Assembly: GCF_016808095.1 (NCBI RefSeq)
Contig: NC_068978.1
Coordinates: 24,482,806-24,546,805, forward strand
Direction of reading: 5' to 3'
Length of the DNA: 64,000 bases
DNA from: Vigna angularis
Lineage: Eukaryota; Streptophyta; Magnoliopsida; Fabales; Fabaceae
The position numbers were made by a program, and so were the translations under genes. Under the pieces are notes generated by a model. That model worked only from the letters and a program-made list of their open reading frames with translations, made no database searches and had not been told where the DNA came from. Of the stretch, positions 23,878 through 36,200 are shown in pieces; within the stretch, counting starts at the first letter, position 1, and every line of letters starts with the position of its first letter.

Positions 23878-24600
23878 CTTTCAAGAAAAGTAAAGAGTAT
23901 AAGGAAAGAGAAAATTGCACAAGTAGTTTTATACAAGTTCGGATCAAAAGACTCTACGTTTAATTGTTAATCTCTCTAAATAGTGATGAACTAGTCACTA
24001 AGAAATAACCACATCTTACAATCACATATAATAGAGTTAAGGTTAGAAAACACCTCTCCTGAAAACACAAGAAATGAACAACATCTCCTTCTAACACAAA
24101 TAATAAACAACTTTTCCTACCCACGGCAAATGAACACAATCACTTAAAGCACACTCTGTGAAGGTTCTCAATCTCTACCAACACTAGGTTTTACAAGCCT
24201 ATTTTCAAAATAGAGAGTTTCTTTTGGCAACACAATACTAAACATCTGAATGAAAAAGTTGTTTTTGAAACTATGTTTAAGTAAAATATATAGATTCTTA
24301 TTTTCGAAACTTTTAGGTCAAGAAATAGAAGAGTTTGGTCACAATTATTGTTGATAATCAATTATATAAAACGATAATCGATTATGACAGAAACATTTCG
24401 AAAGTCTTTTTTTTTGTGATAATCGATTAACAAAAGATGATAATCGATTATCATATAGACATTTCAAAAAATATTTCTCTATGTAGTAATTGATTATCAT
24501 AAGTGATAATCGATTATTACATTGACTTTTCTGAAAACATGAATTCAAATTGAATAATCAATTACCACTTAGGTTAACCAATATGTTTTTGAAATATTTT
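23878..24600. repeat. Second LTR-like block rich in GATAATCGATTATC palindromes
   Basis: TTTTATACAAGTTCGG (23923) marks another copia-type LTR region. 24350-24560 holds at least five AATCGATTA or AATCAATTA palindromes spaced about 20-60 bp apart. The minus-strand open frame there (24548-24345) with its repeated NRLS peptide is only a translation of the repeat. Confidence 0.45.
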
Positions 24601-25641
24601 AAAAAACTTTCTTGAGTGATATTATATATGCGGTTGTATAACATTTTAAACTAAGTCCTATACAAAGACTTATTACAAAAGTTTAAAACTAAACTACAAG
24701 TCTGTTTAAAATTTTAGACATGCTTTTATCATCAAAGTACCGTGATCTTTCAATCTTCTTCTCTTTTGCCAACTATTGTTCATCAAATCTTCTAATAAAT
24801 AATAAAAAAACTAGAATATTCAAATCACTTAATTTTTGAAGTGTTTCTTTGCCAGTAAGGTATTATATGCTCAATTTTATCCCTCGCATTCTCTTATGAA
24901 AATAACAATCACACTAAATTCTTTTCTTTCTTGTATGATTTGACTGAGTAAAATATTATTTTGATCTTCCCACGATAGAAGCATAAGGTGTCTGACAGAA
25001 TGTAGTTATCCTACCTTTGGTTTCACCAAACAAGTCAAGCATATTTATTAAGGAATCATATTTAGTCTACTTAGTTTTCTTATGATTTTATGAAAAGACT
25101 TGAATTTTGTCCTATTTTAAGTTAATTGGATGACTTTTTGATGCCTCGTCCGATATAGGTCCATATAACTGGGCTTGTTGAACTAAACGCCTCACTGTAA
25201 ACACATGTATCATATTGATTATTAACTATGCTTCTGTACATTTCATTGTTTCTGGTACAGTTATTTATTTATATGAAGACACCACAGCCAGCTTTCTATC
25301 TATTCTCGCCAACAAATTGATGGCACCAAAGCAATGCCTTTGATTGTTGTACCTTATGATCACATACCTGCATCAGTGGTACTGGATTTGTCATATAGCT
25401 ATCATACATGGTAGAAAAAAGCTAATGATAACCGATGTACAAAAAGAGTGAAACATTATTAAGGACTGACAAAATAACAACTAGTTGTAATTATCATAAT
25501 AACAATAATTACGCAAACTATTATTCTTATAAAAAATCACAATCAGTTTTTATTACTCTAATACCCTAATGATTTTAAGCTTTTGGGAACAACGAGACCA
25601 ATGTAGAGAATAAAAGAGAGATGCTTTTTCCGTCTGGAATT
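24601..25641. other. Intergenic, includes 3' flank of the GPAT gene
   Basis: AT-rich with no recognised gene. The bases just left of 25642 are presumably 3' UTR of the minus-strand GPAT. Confidence 0.4.
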
Positions 25642-27316
25642 TCAAGTATTCTTCTTAGATGGAACGGTTCCATCCGTTCCTGCAAGGATTGCATACTTGT
25701 CCTTTCTTGTTAAATTGGTGCACTCAAACCCCAGAGTCCCTGCAAGAACCCTTTGAATATAATTTGCGACTTCAAATGATGATTTTCCTCCCTTACAGGT
25801 GAGTTCTGTTGGTAACTGATTCAAGAAAGTGATCTCATAAGTTGGCATAGGATTCATAAACACAAAATAAGGGTCCAACAATTTGTACCCGCGAACTGAG
25901 GTACCATAAAACACAGTTTGCTTTGTGTTGATGGCAATTGGGACAATCCTATCGGTTAGCTCAGCAAAGAGAGCACTGAATCTCAAGAGGAATGGTTCTC
26001 TACAAGTGGTGCCTTCAGGACAAATAACCAAGTCTCCTTCTTCAAGCAATTTCTTGATGTTGGCTGCATCTCTTTCTCTCTCCCTTGAGAGTGCAACAGC
26101 TTTGATAGGTGAAATAATTTCGGTGAATTTGCTTATGCTGTATGTGACACAGCTGATTTTCCTCCCTAGGGCAACGGCAGTAACCACAGGGTCTAAAACT
26201 GTACGGTGGTTACACACAAATAGCACCCCACTCTGACCTTTTCTTGGTGGTGGTGGAGGTGTACCCTTCCTAATGATCCTGATTCCAAGAAGCTTATAGT
26301 TGTACCAAGCAATTCTTTCTGGCAAAGGAATATTGAGGTAGACCCTTAGGATTGAGAGTATAATGCCAATTGGCATCCACAGGAAGGTCAAGAGGGCCAC
26401 TAAAGGAGTTGGTCTCTGAACTAGCCTGCCCTCATGAAAAATTATTGGACTTAGAAGTTTGTTTCTTGGTAGTGGCTCACACTTCATCCTTGGCACCATA
26501 TATCCTTCCTGTAGGGAAACATTCAGTTAAATGAGTTAATCCCTTGATTGGACACATGAAAAAGCATGCATGTGGCTCACATATCCATTGTCTTTCTACT
26601 TTGATTTGGATCACATCATGTTTTACTATTGACCCTTTTGATAGTATACGTTTCAATTTTTAGAAAAAACTGATTAATAACTTTTAATTTTCTCTATAAT
26701 TATTCCATAACAAATCAAGATCGTACTTGTGATTTTTGTTAATGACCAACAAAGGAATATTTTTTACTCAGAAAAGCGCATATATTCAAAGGCTAAGTAT
26801 ATTAGTGATAGTTTCTATCTTAATCTTTTTGTTTGTGATATTCTATCTCAAACAAAAAGCACATGGTATACTAGAAAAAAACAAAAAACAAAAGAGGGGA
26901 AATAGTTTTTTCAAAGAGAGTCAGTACGGGGTGCAATAAAGATATCTGCTTTGTTATTGATAATTTCGAAGGTATGCAGAGTTGTAAATAAAGGAGGACA
27001 TTAATTGAGTGTTAGAAATGGCTGAACATGAGATAAACAAAGTCATATTGTCCAGTAAAAATTGGAGTTGCTCCATCTATGGAAGATCCAATTAAGGATC
27101 TTTAAAATTTATTAACCATGTATAAAACAAAATAGTAACAGAACTTGACTTCTGAAATTGCACTTAAAGCATAGACAACCATTTTGAAAGTGAAGCTGCG
27201 GTAATGTGCATTGACAAATAGACCATAGAAAATGGGAGGACCACTTAGGGATGTGAATACTGAGAAAAGCTTCACTAAGGCAAAATTAATGGAGGAGTTT
27301 TATTATGCTGCTGAGA

Positions 27317-27387
<71 letters not shown>

Positions 27388-28095
27388 TAGGTTGAGAACC
27401 ACTTACTATCTAGCTTAAAAACCTTGTCATGATCATTTAAGACTCTCACCAAATATGAAGAAGATCCAGGAACAATCTACCTAATCATAATGAGCAAAAG
27501 AAACAGCTCATATAAATTTTAGGTTCCTCGCATCTAAATATATTAAAGTTGAAAGTGACAGAAAACAAAAATATATATGTAAAATGTTATAAAAGTTAAC
27601 TCCTAACATCCAAAAAATAACAAAAGCAACAACCTTCCTATATTCTTAAAAAAAAAATGTATGTGTTTCTGTAATAGTATGAAAAATTACAATCACAGTA
27701 CATCCTACTTAAATTGAACTACTTAATGGTTTTAGAGACATTAATTGATTAGAAAATTTAGAAATAAAAAAGTATTTATTACAAATGACTGTATTCTTCT
27801 TCAATTAAATGCAAGGTTTTACCATCACCATCTGCATCAAATTTACTCACCAAGTGAGACAAACTACTGCCTGACATTCTTCTTAAACTGTTTTTTTAAG
27901 TTTCACATGCAAATATGGTGATTAAATGGTTAAAAGCTGTACTCAATGTTTCACGTTCTCTCTTTCTCTCCAGCAGAGACTAAGAACCTTGGAAAGTTCA
28001 GATAACAGCATATTTATGACCACAACTAAATCTCATTGTGTGTGGTATTGGGAATGTGTAGTTCTAAAGAAAGAGAAGAGTACATATATACATAT

Positions 28096-28156
<61 letters not shown>

Positions 28157-28784
28157 TTATACCAACCTTGCAAATGGACATGAAGTCATAGTCGGTTACA
28201 CAGTCTCCGAGTCCTACATCGGGCAAGTTCGTTCCAAACTCCTTGATGACCACGTCTCTTTTGTGGTTAGCAACAAGCATACCGACATCGTCAGTAAACC
28301 CTGTCAGCCTCCCTGACGGTGTTACCTGGAGCTCTGTTCCAAGGACCTTATCTGCGCCAAGAAATGTTTTGGCAAACGGTTCCACCATCACCCTGGGGCT
28401 GGCGGTAACAATGTAGCGCTTCCCAAAGGCGTTGAAAACGTGCCAGGTGTCAGGGTGTACATCCTCCGCGTAGAATCTGGAGAGCACCGACCGCGACACT
28501 ACCTCAACGTTCCTGAGTTTGAGCCCTGCGAAGGTTACAAAGGCTAAGGTTTTGTTTGCCGCAGTTTCATAGATGAAGAGGTTGGTGAAGTAGATAAAGG
28601 GGACGAGGGTGAGAAGACATAGGGCTCTTAGGATGCTGCCGGCTTCGAGAGCAACGAGGAGGTAATATGGGAAGGCACTGCGGGACACGAGGAGAGTGCC
28701 ACCGAGGTTGGAGACAACTGTTTGGTTGGAACGGTCTTTGGTTGTGCATTGAGTTATTGAAGCAAAAGGAGAAGTGATTCCCAT
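25642..28784 (-). CDS. RAM2: RAM2-type glycerol-3-phosphate acyltransferase, two exons
   Basis: Exon 1 is 28784-28167 (206 codons) and exon 2 is 26508-25642; the join reads SICK-EGYMVPR with GT and AG borders, giving 494 residues. The ATG at 28784 is preferred to the open-frame start at 28862 because family members begin just before the ITxC region. Land-plant GPATs of this group are ER membrane enzymes acylating glycerol-3-phosphate at sn-2. RAM2 makes lipids exported to arbuscular mycorrhizal fungi and cutin-like signals; AtGPAT4/6/8 make cutin. Acyltransferase motifs are intact: NHRTVLD (306-312) and PEGTTCR (370-376). Hydrophobic segments lie at about 38-70 and 242-264. The N-terminal HAD phosphatase motif I, normally DXDGT, reads NLGGT (26-30), so phosphatase activity is probably lost. 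The 1658-bp intron holds two AT microsatellites. RAM2 rather than GPAT4/6/8 is judged from remembered exon 2 similarity. Confidence 0.88.
27319..27384. repeat. (AT)n microsatellite in GPAT intron
   Basis: Uninterrupted 66-base AT run inside the single GPAT intron. Confidence 0.95.
28081..28153. repeat. (TACATATA)n and (AT)n microsatellite beside the GPAT exon 1 donor
   Basis: Three imperfect TACATATA units followed by a pure AT run. Its right end is 13 bases from the exon 1 donor (GT complement at 28165-28166). Translated runs of IYIY from this repeat are not protein. Confidence 0.95.
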
Positions 28785-28892
28785 GATAACCTCAATAGGG
28801 AGAAAATGGTTGTGGAGAAAATGTGTTTGCGAGAGATTGATGGAGATGTGGGATAGCCTCAAAATGTTATGAAGAGGGAATTGGTGAGAGGG

Positions 28893-28899
28893 TTTTATA
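28893..28899 (-). promoter_or_regulatory. TATA box of the GPAT gene
   Basis: The minus strand reads CTATAAAACCCTC here, about 110 bp upstream of the chosen ATG and the only good TATA candidate nearby. A transposon begins about 100 bp further upstream (29003), so the native proximal promoter appears to be very short. Confidence 0.55.
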
Positions 28900-29662
28900 G
28901 GGAAGGGTGAGTGTGGTGATGTTAATGAACAATTTGGAGAAACAAATGCAATTAATACGATGGATATATAAATAATTCTTTTATATTAGTATGGTAAGAA
29001 ACACTAGTAAAAAAAAGTTTCTAACGCGTCATATACGATTTTCGTAAAAATTGAAGCGTATAAAAAGATGGTGACAGTTTTGTAATAAAAGTTAAGATAT
29101 ACACTTCGGTTCTCCACTAACTGGTGCCTAAAACAGTAACTGCCTCGGTATATAAGTGAACCGAAACATATAACTCTGCGATATTTCTATACTGTCTCGG
29201 TTTCTCCTTAACTGAGGCGTATGCTTTTTTAATAAAAAAATTTTAAGGAATTGGGCATCGGGTGGATATTGCCTCAGGTTTTTGGAAACCGAGTTAGTAG
29301 GCCTGGTCTATGGCAATAAAAACATATGTCATTGTTTTCCTTCTTCATGTGTTTCCCCTATGTTGCTACCTCCACAACTACGTTGCTTCCTCCTTTGCTG
29401 CCTCCAACCACTTCAGACGGTGCCTCCATTTAATTGCATTGAGGGTGGTGCATCTCGCTGCCTCCAATGACGCCGGTGCTCTCTCCATCGTTGCTCCCAC
29501 CGCTGCCTCCAACGACCACGGTGCCTTCATTTTTGTCGCGGTAAGGGTTGTGTATCTCGTTGCCTCTAACGACGTTTCTGCGTTTATGCTCCCTCCGCCG
29601 CCTCCTCCCTCTGACGCTGCCTCCATATCTTTGGCGCATTGCTCTCCACTTCGCTGTTGGTT

Positions 29663-29981
29663 AGTTTATTGGAGAAGGTGTTCGCTGCTGTAGACAACGA
29701 GGAACTCAACATCGAAGAGAGGAATCTCCTCTCTGTAGCCTACAAGAACGTGATCAGAGCACGCCGCGCCTCGTGGCGCATCATCTCCTCGATCGAGCAA
29801 AAGGAAGAGAGCCGCGACAATGAGGATCATGTCACCGTCATCCGCGACTACCGATCTAAGATCGAGTCCGAGCTCTCCAACATCTGCGACGGTATTCTCA
29901 AGCTCCTCAACTCTCGCCTTATTCTCTCGGCTTCCTCCGACGATTCTAAGGTCTTCTACCTCAAGATGAAGGGCGATTACC
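29663..29981 (+). pseudogene. 14-3-3 protein gene fragment, N-terminal exon part
   Basis: An open frame encodes about 105 residues of a plant 14-3-3 protein, from [14 protein letters not shown] through [31 protein letters not shown] and [15 protein letters not shown] to [11 protein letters not shown]. This covers the helices that carry the phosphopeptide-binding Lys and Arg. It is captured in sense orientation. A few substitutions stand at normally invariant places (for example Gly to Arg in the NVIGARR segment). The coding match stops after KGDYH, where the next exon should follow; instead the antisense BZR1 piece begins downstream. A GC-richer upstream block (29330-29650) with repeated TTGCCTCCAACGAC-like units is unrecognised. 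Confidence 0.85.
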
Positions 29982-30101
29982 ACAGTTCCAACATCGGGTC
30001 TCCAATATCAGGTTCAACCTTTTTTTCCCTTTCCATTTCTTTTTTTTTTACTGATTTCTTGATTCAGATCTATTCGATTTATTATCCAAACTTGCGTTTA
30101 T

Positions 30102-32258
30102 GGCTTGTAATTTTCCGAATCCGAGAGTAAGGTCCAAATCATCCATTCCCACCTCGTGTATTCTCTCACCCTCCCAAGGCTTTACTCTGCCATTCTCGAA
30201 TTCAAAATGGGAGACTCCTCTGCCTATCTCCGCAACGGAACCCCATTGTACGTCCTCCTAAGGAGCAATCTGGTGCATAGCGAGTTTCATGAGGTTGAAA
30301 GTAGGGGAAAGGGGACCGATAGGGGTCTGATAGTGAAAACTAACCCAACGACTGGAGGCAGAGTCGACGGTAGAAGCGTCGGACTCGTCGCACTGGGGAT
30401 GGTGGAAGTCGCGAAGTACTGGCGGCGCGAGGGACTGGAGGGGGCAGAGGTGGTGAAAAAAGGGTGGCGGAAGGAAGCGTTGGAGAGGGAATCAAAGTCA
30501 GCCTTGCGCTTGGAGGTTCGGGGAGAGGAAAGAGGTGGGGTGACTGATAGTGGCATATTTTACTATGAATTCAGTATTGAATTAGAGAAAATATCAACTC
30601 TTTCTCATCCTTTTTACCTTGTAAATCCTAGTTTTCATTTAGTTTAAGAAGTGGTTTCATCTTAAGCTTTAATTAGATAAATTGATCATTAACCCCTTTA
30701 TTTATACAAGTTAATTAGTTGGAAGAAGTCTCTGCATCAAATGAAGAGTGCTGGAACCAGAGAAAACAAGAAAACAGCAAAAACAGCAAAAATATGAAGA
30801 ACCAGAATCTGGAAAAAGTTAGCTGGAGCGCCCTTTTTCCATGGGCGCTGGAGCGGGCTCTGCACCAGGACTGGAGCTAGCTAGAGCGCCCCCTACAAAA
30901 GGGCGCTGGAGCGCCCTTTTTCCTGTTTTCGCGCGCTGGAGCGCGGTCTCAAGCGCGCCTGCTGCTGATTTGGCAGATTGGGTTTATTTAACCCCAAATT
31001 GGAAGGGCTTTGATATCTTTGGCATCTCAGACACAAATTCTCTCAATTGGAGCGTCCAAAGGCGAGCTAGGAGCTGTGGGAACAGCCCTTCTTCATCCTT
31101 GGGTCCTCCTCCTTCTTCCATTTCCACCATTGTTGTAAGCTCAAGCTCTCCATTCATGGAGAGCTAGTTTCATTCTTGTTGGGGATTGATGTAACCACGG
31201 ATCTTTTATGTAATTACAGTTGTTTTGAATGATTATATGCCTCTTTCATTGATTGTTAGTGTTTAATTCCTCTACTTAAAGCTTGTATGAGTAATTCAAC
31301 CATATCATGATTTTAGGGTTTGCTTGATATTGGGAAATATTGGGTGAATCTAGAACTGGATTAAACACCTAAAGGAAATTGTATCTAGGGATAGAACTAG
31401 GACCTTTGGTTGTCTTGAATCTCAATTCTTAAAGCGGATGAACTTGTTAGGTTTTCCAAGGGATTGGAGTTTAAGAAGTAAGTCTAGGCTCTCTCTACCA
31501 AGGGATTGGGTTTGAGTAAATTAGAAGATTGACATTGGCTAATTAATGAAGAGGAAGTGATTTTCTATACATAAGAGTGAAGTAGGTGAAATCAACCCCC
31601 AACAATATCATTCCATATCATTTCTAATCTTTCCATTTCTAAGTGTTTGCGTTATCAAAGATCACTTTTACCATTTACTTTTTATCTTTACTTTAATTTC
31701 ATGAAAAGCCCAAAAACATGGAATCATTCTTTAGTCTAAATTAGTTAGATATTATACGATTGTCTAGGACACGAGTCTCTTGGGAAACGATATCCGGTCT
31801 TACCAGTTTTATTACTTGAACGATTTGGTACACTTGCCAAAGTCTCAACAATGACAAGGGCGCTGTTGGATATCCTGAGAGGGGGAAGGTTGGCGGGGAT
31901 TGAAGTTATGTTGCGGATGAATGGGATGAAAAAGGAAGAGGGGTTTGCGTCATTGTGAGTGGGGCTGGGGAAGGAGGAAGAGGTTGGACTAGTGTGGTAG
32001 GAAGGCACTAGACTCGGGAATGATGAAGATTGTGGACTTGGCTTAATCGAGGAACACACGCTTATGTTGGGTGGAGTGCCTCCAATCTCACTTCCCGTGG
32101 GTCTCTTGCATCCCTGTGTCAACATAAATGGTAATAATTAATTATCCATTATCATGGAGAAAGAGTGATCGCAGATCTGAGCCTATGATGTGATGAGACG
32201 AGTGATTATCGAGTTTTACCTTTCTGTAGGTAGTGCCATCTTCTTCCACGATCACATT
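30102..32258 (-). pseudogene. BZR1: BES1/BZR1 transcription factor gene fragment, antisense, split by a solo LTR
   Basis: Minus-strand order: the last part of exon 1 (32258-32220, ending EDGTTYRK at a GT donor), an intron, then exon 2 from 32113 (GCKRPTGSEIGGTP). Exon 2 continues through SPQSSSFPSLVPSYH, SFFIPFIRNITSIP and NLPPLRISNSA to 31851, is interrupted by the LTR, and resumes at 30544 with VTPPLSSPRTSKRKAD and APSSPSRRQYFATSTIP. After a one-base frameshift comes CDESDASTVDSAS, then [19 protein letters not shown] and the C-terminal DDLDLTLG near 30110. So GSK3-site, PEST-like and C-terminal regions are represented. Missing are the N-terminal DNA-binding part, plus an in-frame stop and the frameshift. 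The retained intron implies DNA-level capture. BES1/BZR1 proteins control brassinosteroid-responsive genes. Confidence 0.85.
30540..31855. mobile_element. Solo LTR (1306 bp) inserted in the captured BZR1 fragment
   Basis: On the plus strand it runs from TGATAGTGG at 30545 to CTCAACA at 31850, flanked by GTGAC (30540-30544) and ATGAC (31851-31855), one mismatch apart. Removing it and one duplication joins the BZR1 coding sequence at its conserved NSA/VTPP position. It belongs with the solo LTR at 19503-20843: same terminal bases, similar length, similar central GCGCC-rich block (30825-30960) and similar TATTTAA and leader layout near 30985-31160. No internal retroelement sequence remains, which implies LTR-LTR recombination. 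Confidence 0.8.
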
Positions 32259-32328
32259 GTGAGATGTTCTGTTTTGATGGCATATTTCGAACTAATGCTA
32301 GAATCTTTATCCTTTTGATATGCACTAG

Positions 32329-32558
<230 letters not shown>

Positions 32559-32807
32559 GACTCTACTGCCTCGGTTCAAGCTACAGCCGAGGCATAAAGT
32601 CCTACGAAAAAAAATTTTAAAAAAATAAAAAATTCTACTGCTTCGGTTAAGGCTGAACCGAGGCCAAATCCTCTCCTTTTATGCATCGATTCGCACCCGA
32701 GGCAAAAAATAGTTGACTTTTTGCCTCGCCTGGATATGCCTCGGTTCGAGAACCGCTAGCTATAGACAAAAATAACCATTGTCGTTTCCTGTTACTTATA
32801 CAATCTT

Positions 32808-32885
32808 ATTTTGATTGGTATCATGTGTATTAGGATTCACGATAGTATTTTGATTGGTATCATGTGTATTAGGATTCAGGATAGT
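32808..32885. repeat. 39-bp tandem duplication
   Basis: Two copies of a 39-base unit beginning ATTTTGATTGGTATCATG (32808 and 32847) differ at a single base near the end. It lies between the two CACTA elements, in presumed original host sequence. Confidence 0.85.
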
Positions 32886-33289
32886 AGACCTATGTTTGGT
32901 GTGTCATAGAAACGTAGATTCCAAATCTTAAATACAAATACGGTCCTTTTTGTTGTCACTTTTAATTAAATAGAGTTTTATCACTAGTGGAAAATATACT
33001 TTTTATAGCTAATTTTTATACCTGTTAAAATTCATTAGCTATAGAAAGTGATGTGGTGGCAATTTTGTAAATATGTGAAACTTTTTTACACCGGTTATAA
33101 TGAAATCAGGTATAAAAACTGATACGATGGCAAAATTGTAAAAAATACAAATAGCTTTATACCGGTTGCAATGATAATAGGTGTAAAAAATCCTTTATTT
33201 TATACCCCTTAATCTTAAAATAGGTATAAATTATTGATCTACACCGCTTAAAAATTATAACAGGTATGGAATATTTACATATTCAATTT

Positions 33290-36200
33290 CTTTTCCCTCC
33301 CGCAACTCTTCTTCCTGTGCAATTTCTTTTTCGTTCTGTCTCCTGTTCTGTCTCCTGTTCTCCCTCCTTTCTTCCCCATCCTTCGTTCTCCTCCATTCTT
33401 CTTCATTCTCCTGCCATTGTTATCGTTCGTTATTATTATTGAAGTTGTCGAGGTGGTTGGGTGAAGCTATTGGTCCACGTTTGAAGTTGTTCGTCCGCGT
33501 TTCAAGCTGTGTGGGTGAAACCCTTGCCGTGGTGTGCCGTCGTCAGGTGGTCTGCCGTGGGTGGTACATTTTTATGAATTAGGGTTTATACTGATAATTC
33601 TTCTCCAAATTTTCTGTTAAGGCAATCAATTTCGCTTGTATCATTGTGTGCAAAATATTTATGCTGTTGCAGACATCTGTTTCGTTGTTTTATATGTTGT
33701 TTGGCTGAGGAAGTGTTCAACTGCATACATATTCTTTTAGATCTAAGCTAGGGTATCCCTCGGTGACTGCTCCATTATAAGAAACTAAAAACCTTATCCT
33801 AAAAGTAGTAGAGTAGAGAGGTTGATCAACTCACACAGTTTAAATTCGTTTCTGACCATTATACTAAGTAACAAGCATTTAAACAAGCATTTAAACAATT
33901 TGCTGTTTTGTGAAGTTTATTTTCTTGGTTTATAGTGTAGTAGTAGGTACCCTGCCATGTTGATTTTCTTTTAGGCCAAGCATGATTCAAAATTGAGAAT
34001 TTAATTTGTTTGGGGAATTGAATGAGAATCTGCACATATCAAGTTTCTGAAATAGAATCTGCAGACCCTAAGGTGGGCCTGTTTTTACCTAAAATGTATT
34101 CTCAATTGGCCAAATAGATCAAATACTCATTTCTGGGTTTTGCTCTGTTGAATGAGTTCTGTATTTTACTGTCATTGGTTTTTTCTTTTTTAATTCTGAA
34201 CAAGTTCTTTTGATTGTTGTCTTTACAACTTGTTTAGTATTGTGAGTAGTGGTTGCTTGCTAGTTTTGAATTTTTTTGAAAGCTTGTCTATATCCAGTAG
34301 TCTATAGCATCATATTTACAGTGTATTTACTCTGCATCTGTATCATACTTCTGATTTTAAGTTTCTTACACTAAATGTATTTTAAAATTTCAGATTCATG
34401 TATTCTTAAACATACACAATTAGAAAAGAATTCATATTCACTTTTTTTTCCAATTGTATTTTCATCTTAGCATAGATAAATTATACACACTGTCATAATG
34501 TATTCATCATTATTATTATATGAATACAAATTATATTATAAAACCAATATTAATTACAAAATCAAAATTTAGCTTTAAAAGAATTCTGAGGTGCTAAAAG
34601 ATTACTTTCATTAATTTCATTCTTAATTGATGTAAAACACAAGGAGAATGAATTACTTTCATTCTTGTAGAAACAAATTTCTGTATTGAAAACAATTGTG
34701 TCAACAAAAAACATGAGTAAATCCACTGCACTAAAAGGCTAAGAGTGATACCTGCAAGTAGGCCTCTAAAGAGCTCATCAACACCAGAGGAGAGTTTTTC
34801 ATAGCTATCATAAGCATTGATGTTAAGTTTTCTTCCTATAGGGAACACCATCCATATTGATGTTCAATTTTCTTTTTATATATTTTGTGTCACTGATTTG
34901 TATGCTACTCAACATATAAATAGTAAATTTTCTTATTTTACTTTTCTTCCTTATCTTTTATTTGCTTCTTATTTCACTGACGTATTAATACATATGTATT
35001 CAATATACATTTCCCATTTTTTATGCTAAATCACATCACATTAATAATTTATCTTCTAATTATCCATGGCTATCTACAACCACTATGGTCTCCATCTTTT
35101 TTGTTCTACTAGAAGAAAAACCCATATACTTCTAATTTGAATGACTTAAACCAAGTCAACTAAAAGAACACTTTTTATTCCATTTCTTTCTCTTTTAAAT
35201 GCTTGGCCTCTGCTCCCTGCACATTTCCTTCTTTTCAATCTACACAATCTTTTCAACTTCATTACCTCTCAGCTACCAGTGTCTTTCACTTTTTTCTTTT
35301 TTAATTGAGTAAAAGCCCTTTTTATTATTTCTCAAATTTTCAAAAATAAGTCTGGAGGACAAGAATCATCTTTTTATTATTTTCCAAAATCAAAATATAC
35401 CAAAATAATATTTTTTTTTTGTATTTCTTGCTTAAAATAATATTTTATACCAAAATATAAAATGCCTCTGTAATTGTTGTATGAAACTATTATATTATAT
35501 CATCAACCCATCTTAAAACCACCAATATCTGTGGTAGTCTCTCCCTTTCACGTATTTTCAACTATAAGAGTGCACTTGCATGGTGCAATGTTGGAAATAA
35601 TCAGCGTTTTCTGTTTATCTGTGTGACTTAGTTCCTAAAGTAGGTTCTATTTATCTTTAACATGAAGAATATTTTCTTTTCCTGACACAACATTGTTGGC
35701 TCTAACTGGTTTTTCATCTAATCAAAGAAGCAATATCAGTAATGTTCCTTCATAAACATCTAGTTCTAGTATCCCTCCACACCATAAATTGCTCTCTGCA
35801 ATAAAAGTCATCTTTCTTAAATGGCTTTTCTAATTTGCTTAAGATATAAAATGTATTTTCTGCATGAATATGTCGTACTTTAATGTAGGTTCTGGACATA
35901 GGGGAAAGGATAGAGCTTCTAGTAGACAAGACTAAAAATCTTCATCACCAGGTTAGTATGTCATATATATGCATCTACAATGGCCAAAATATGGTTACTT
36001 TATCGCACATATATACATGTATATATTTATCTATACTCATCCTATTTCAAATACAACTTTATTTTATTCTGTTTATCATCAATTTAGCTTGATTTGGATA
36101 CATTTTTAAATACATTCAGTCAACGTTAAAAATGTAACTTTTCCATTAATGAAAAAACAAATTTAACTTTTAGCCAAATGTTAACAAGTTTACTCATTCT

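Noticed and set aside
24345..24548. Repeated NRLS peptide on the minus strand
   Set aside because: Produced by repeated AATCGATTATC palindromes in an LTR, not a protein.
28026..28160. GPAT open frame running on into an IYIYIY peptide
   Set aside because: This is intron and AT microsatellite; a good GT donor at 28165-28166 and the join to EGYMVPR end the exon at 28167.
29378..29639. Antisense frames rich in Ala, Gly and Arg
   Set aside because: Low-complexity shadows of a repeated GCCTCCAACGAC-type block.
32700..32770. CTAGCTATAG near 32757 as the right terminus of the 29003 element
   Set aside because: It is not TAGTG and no duplication of the bases before 29003 follows it.
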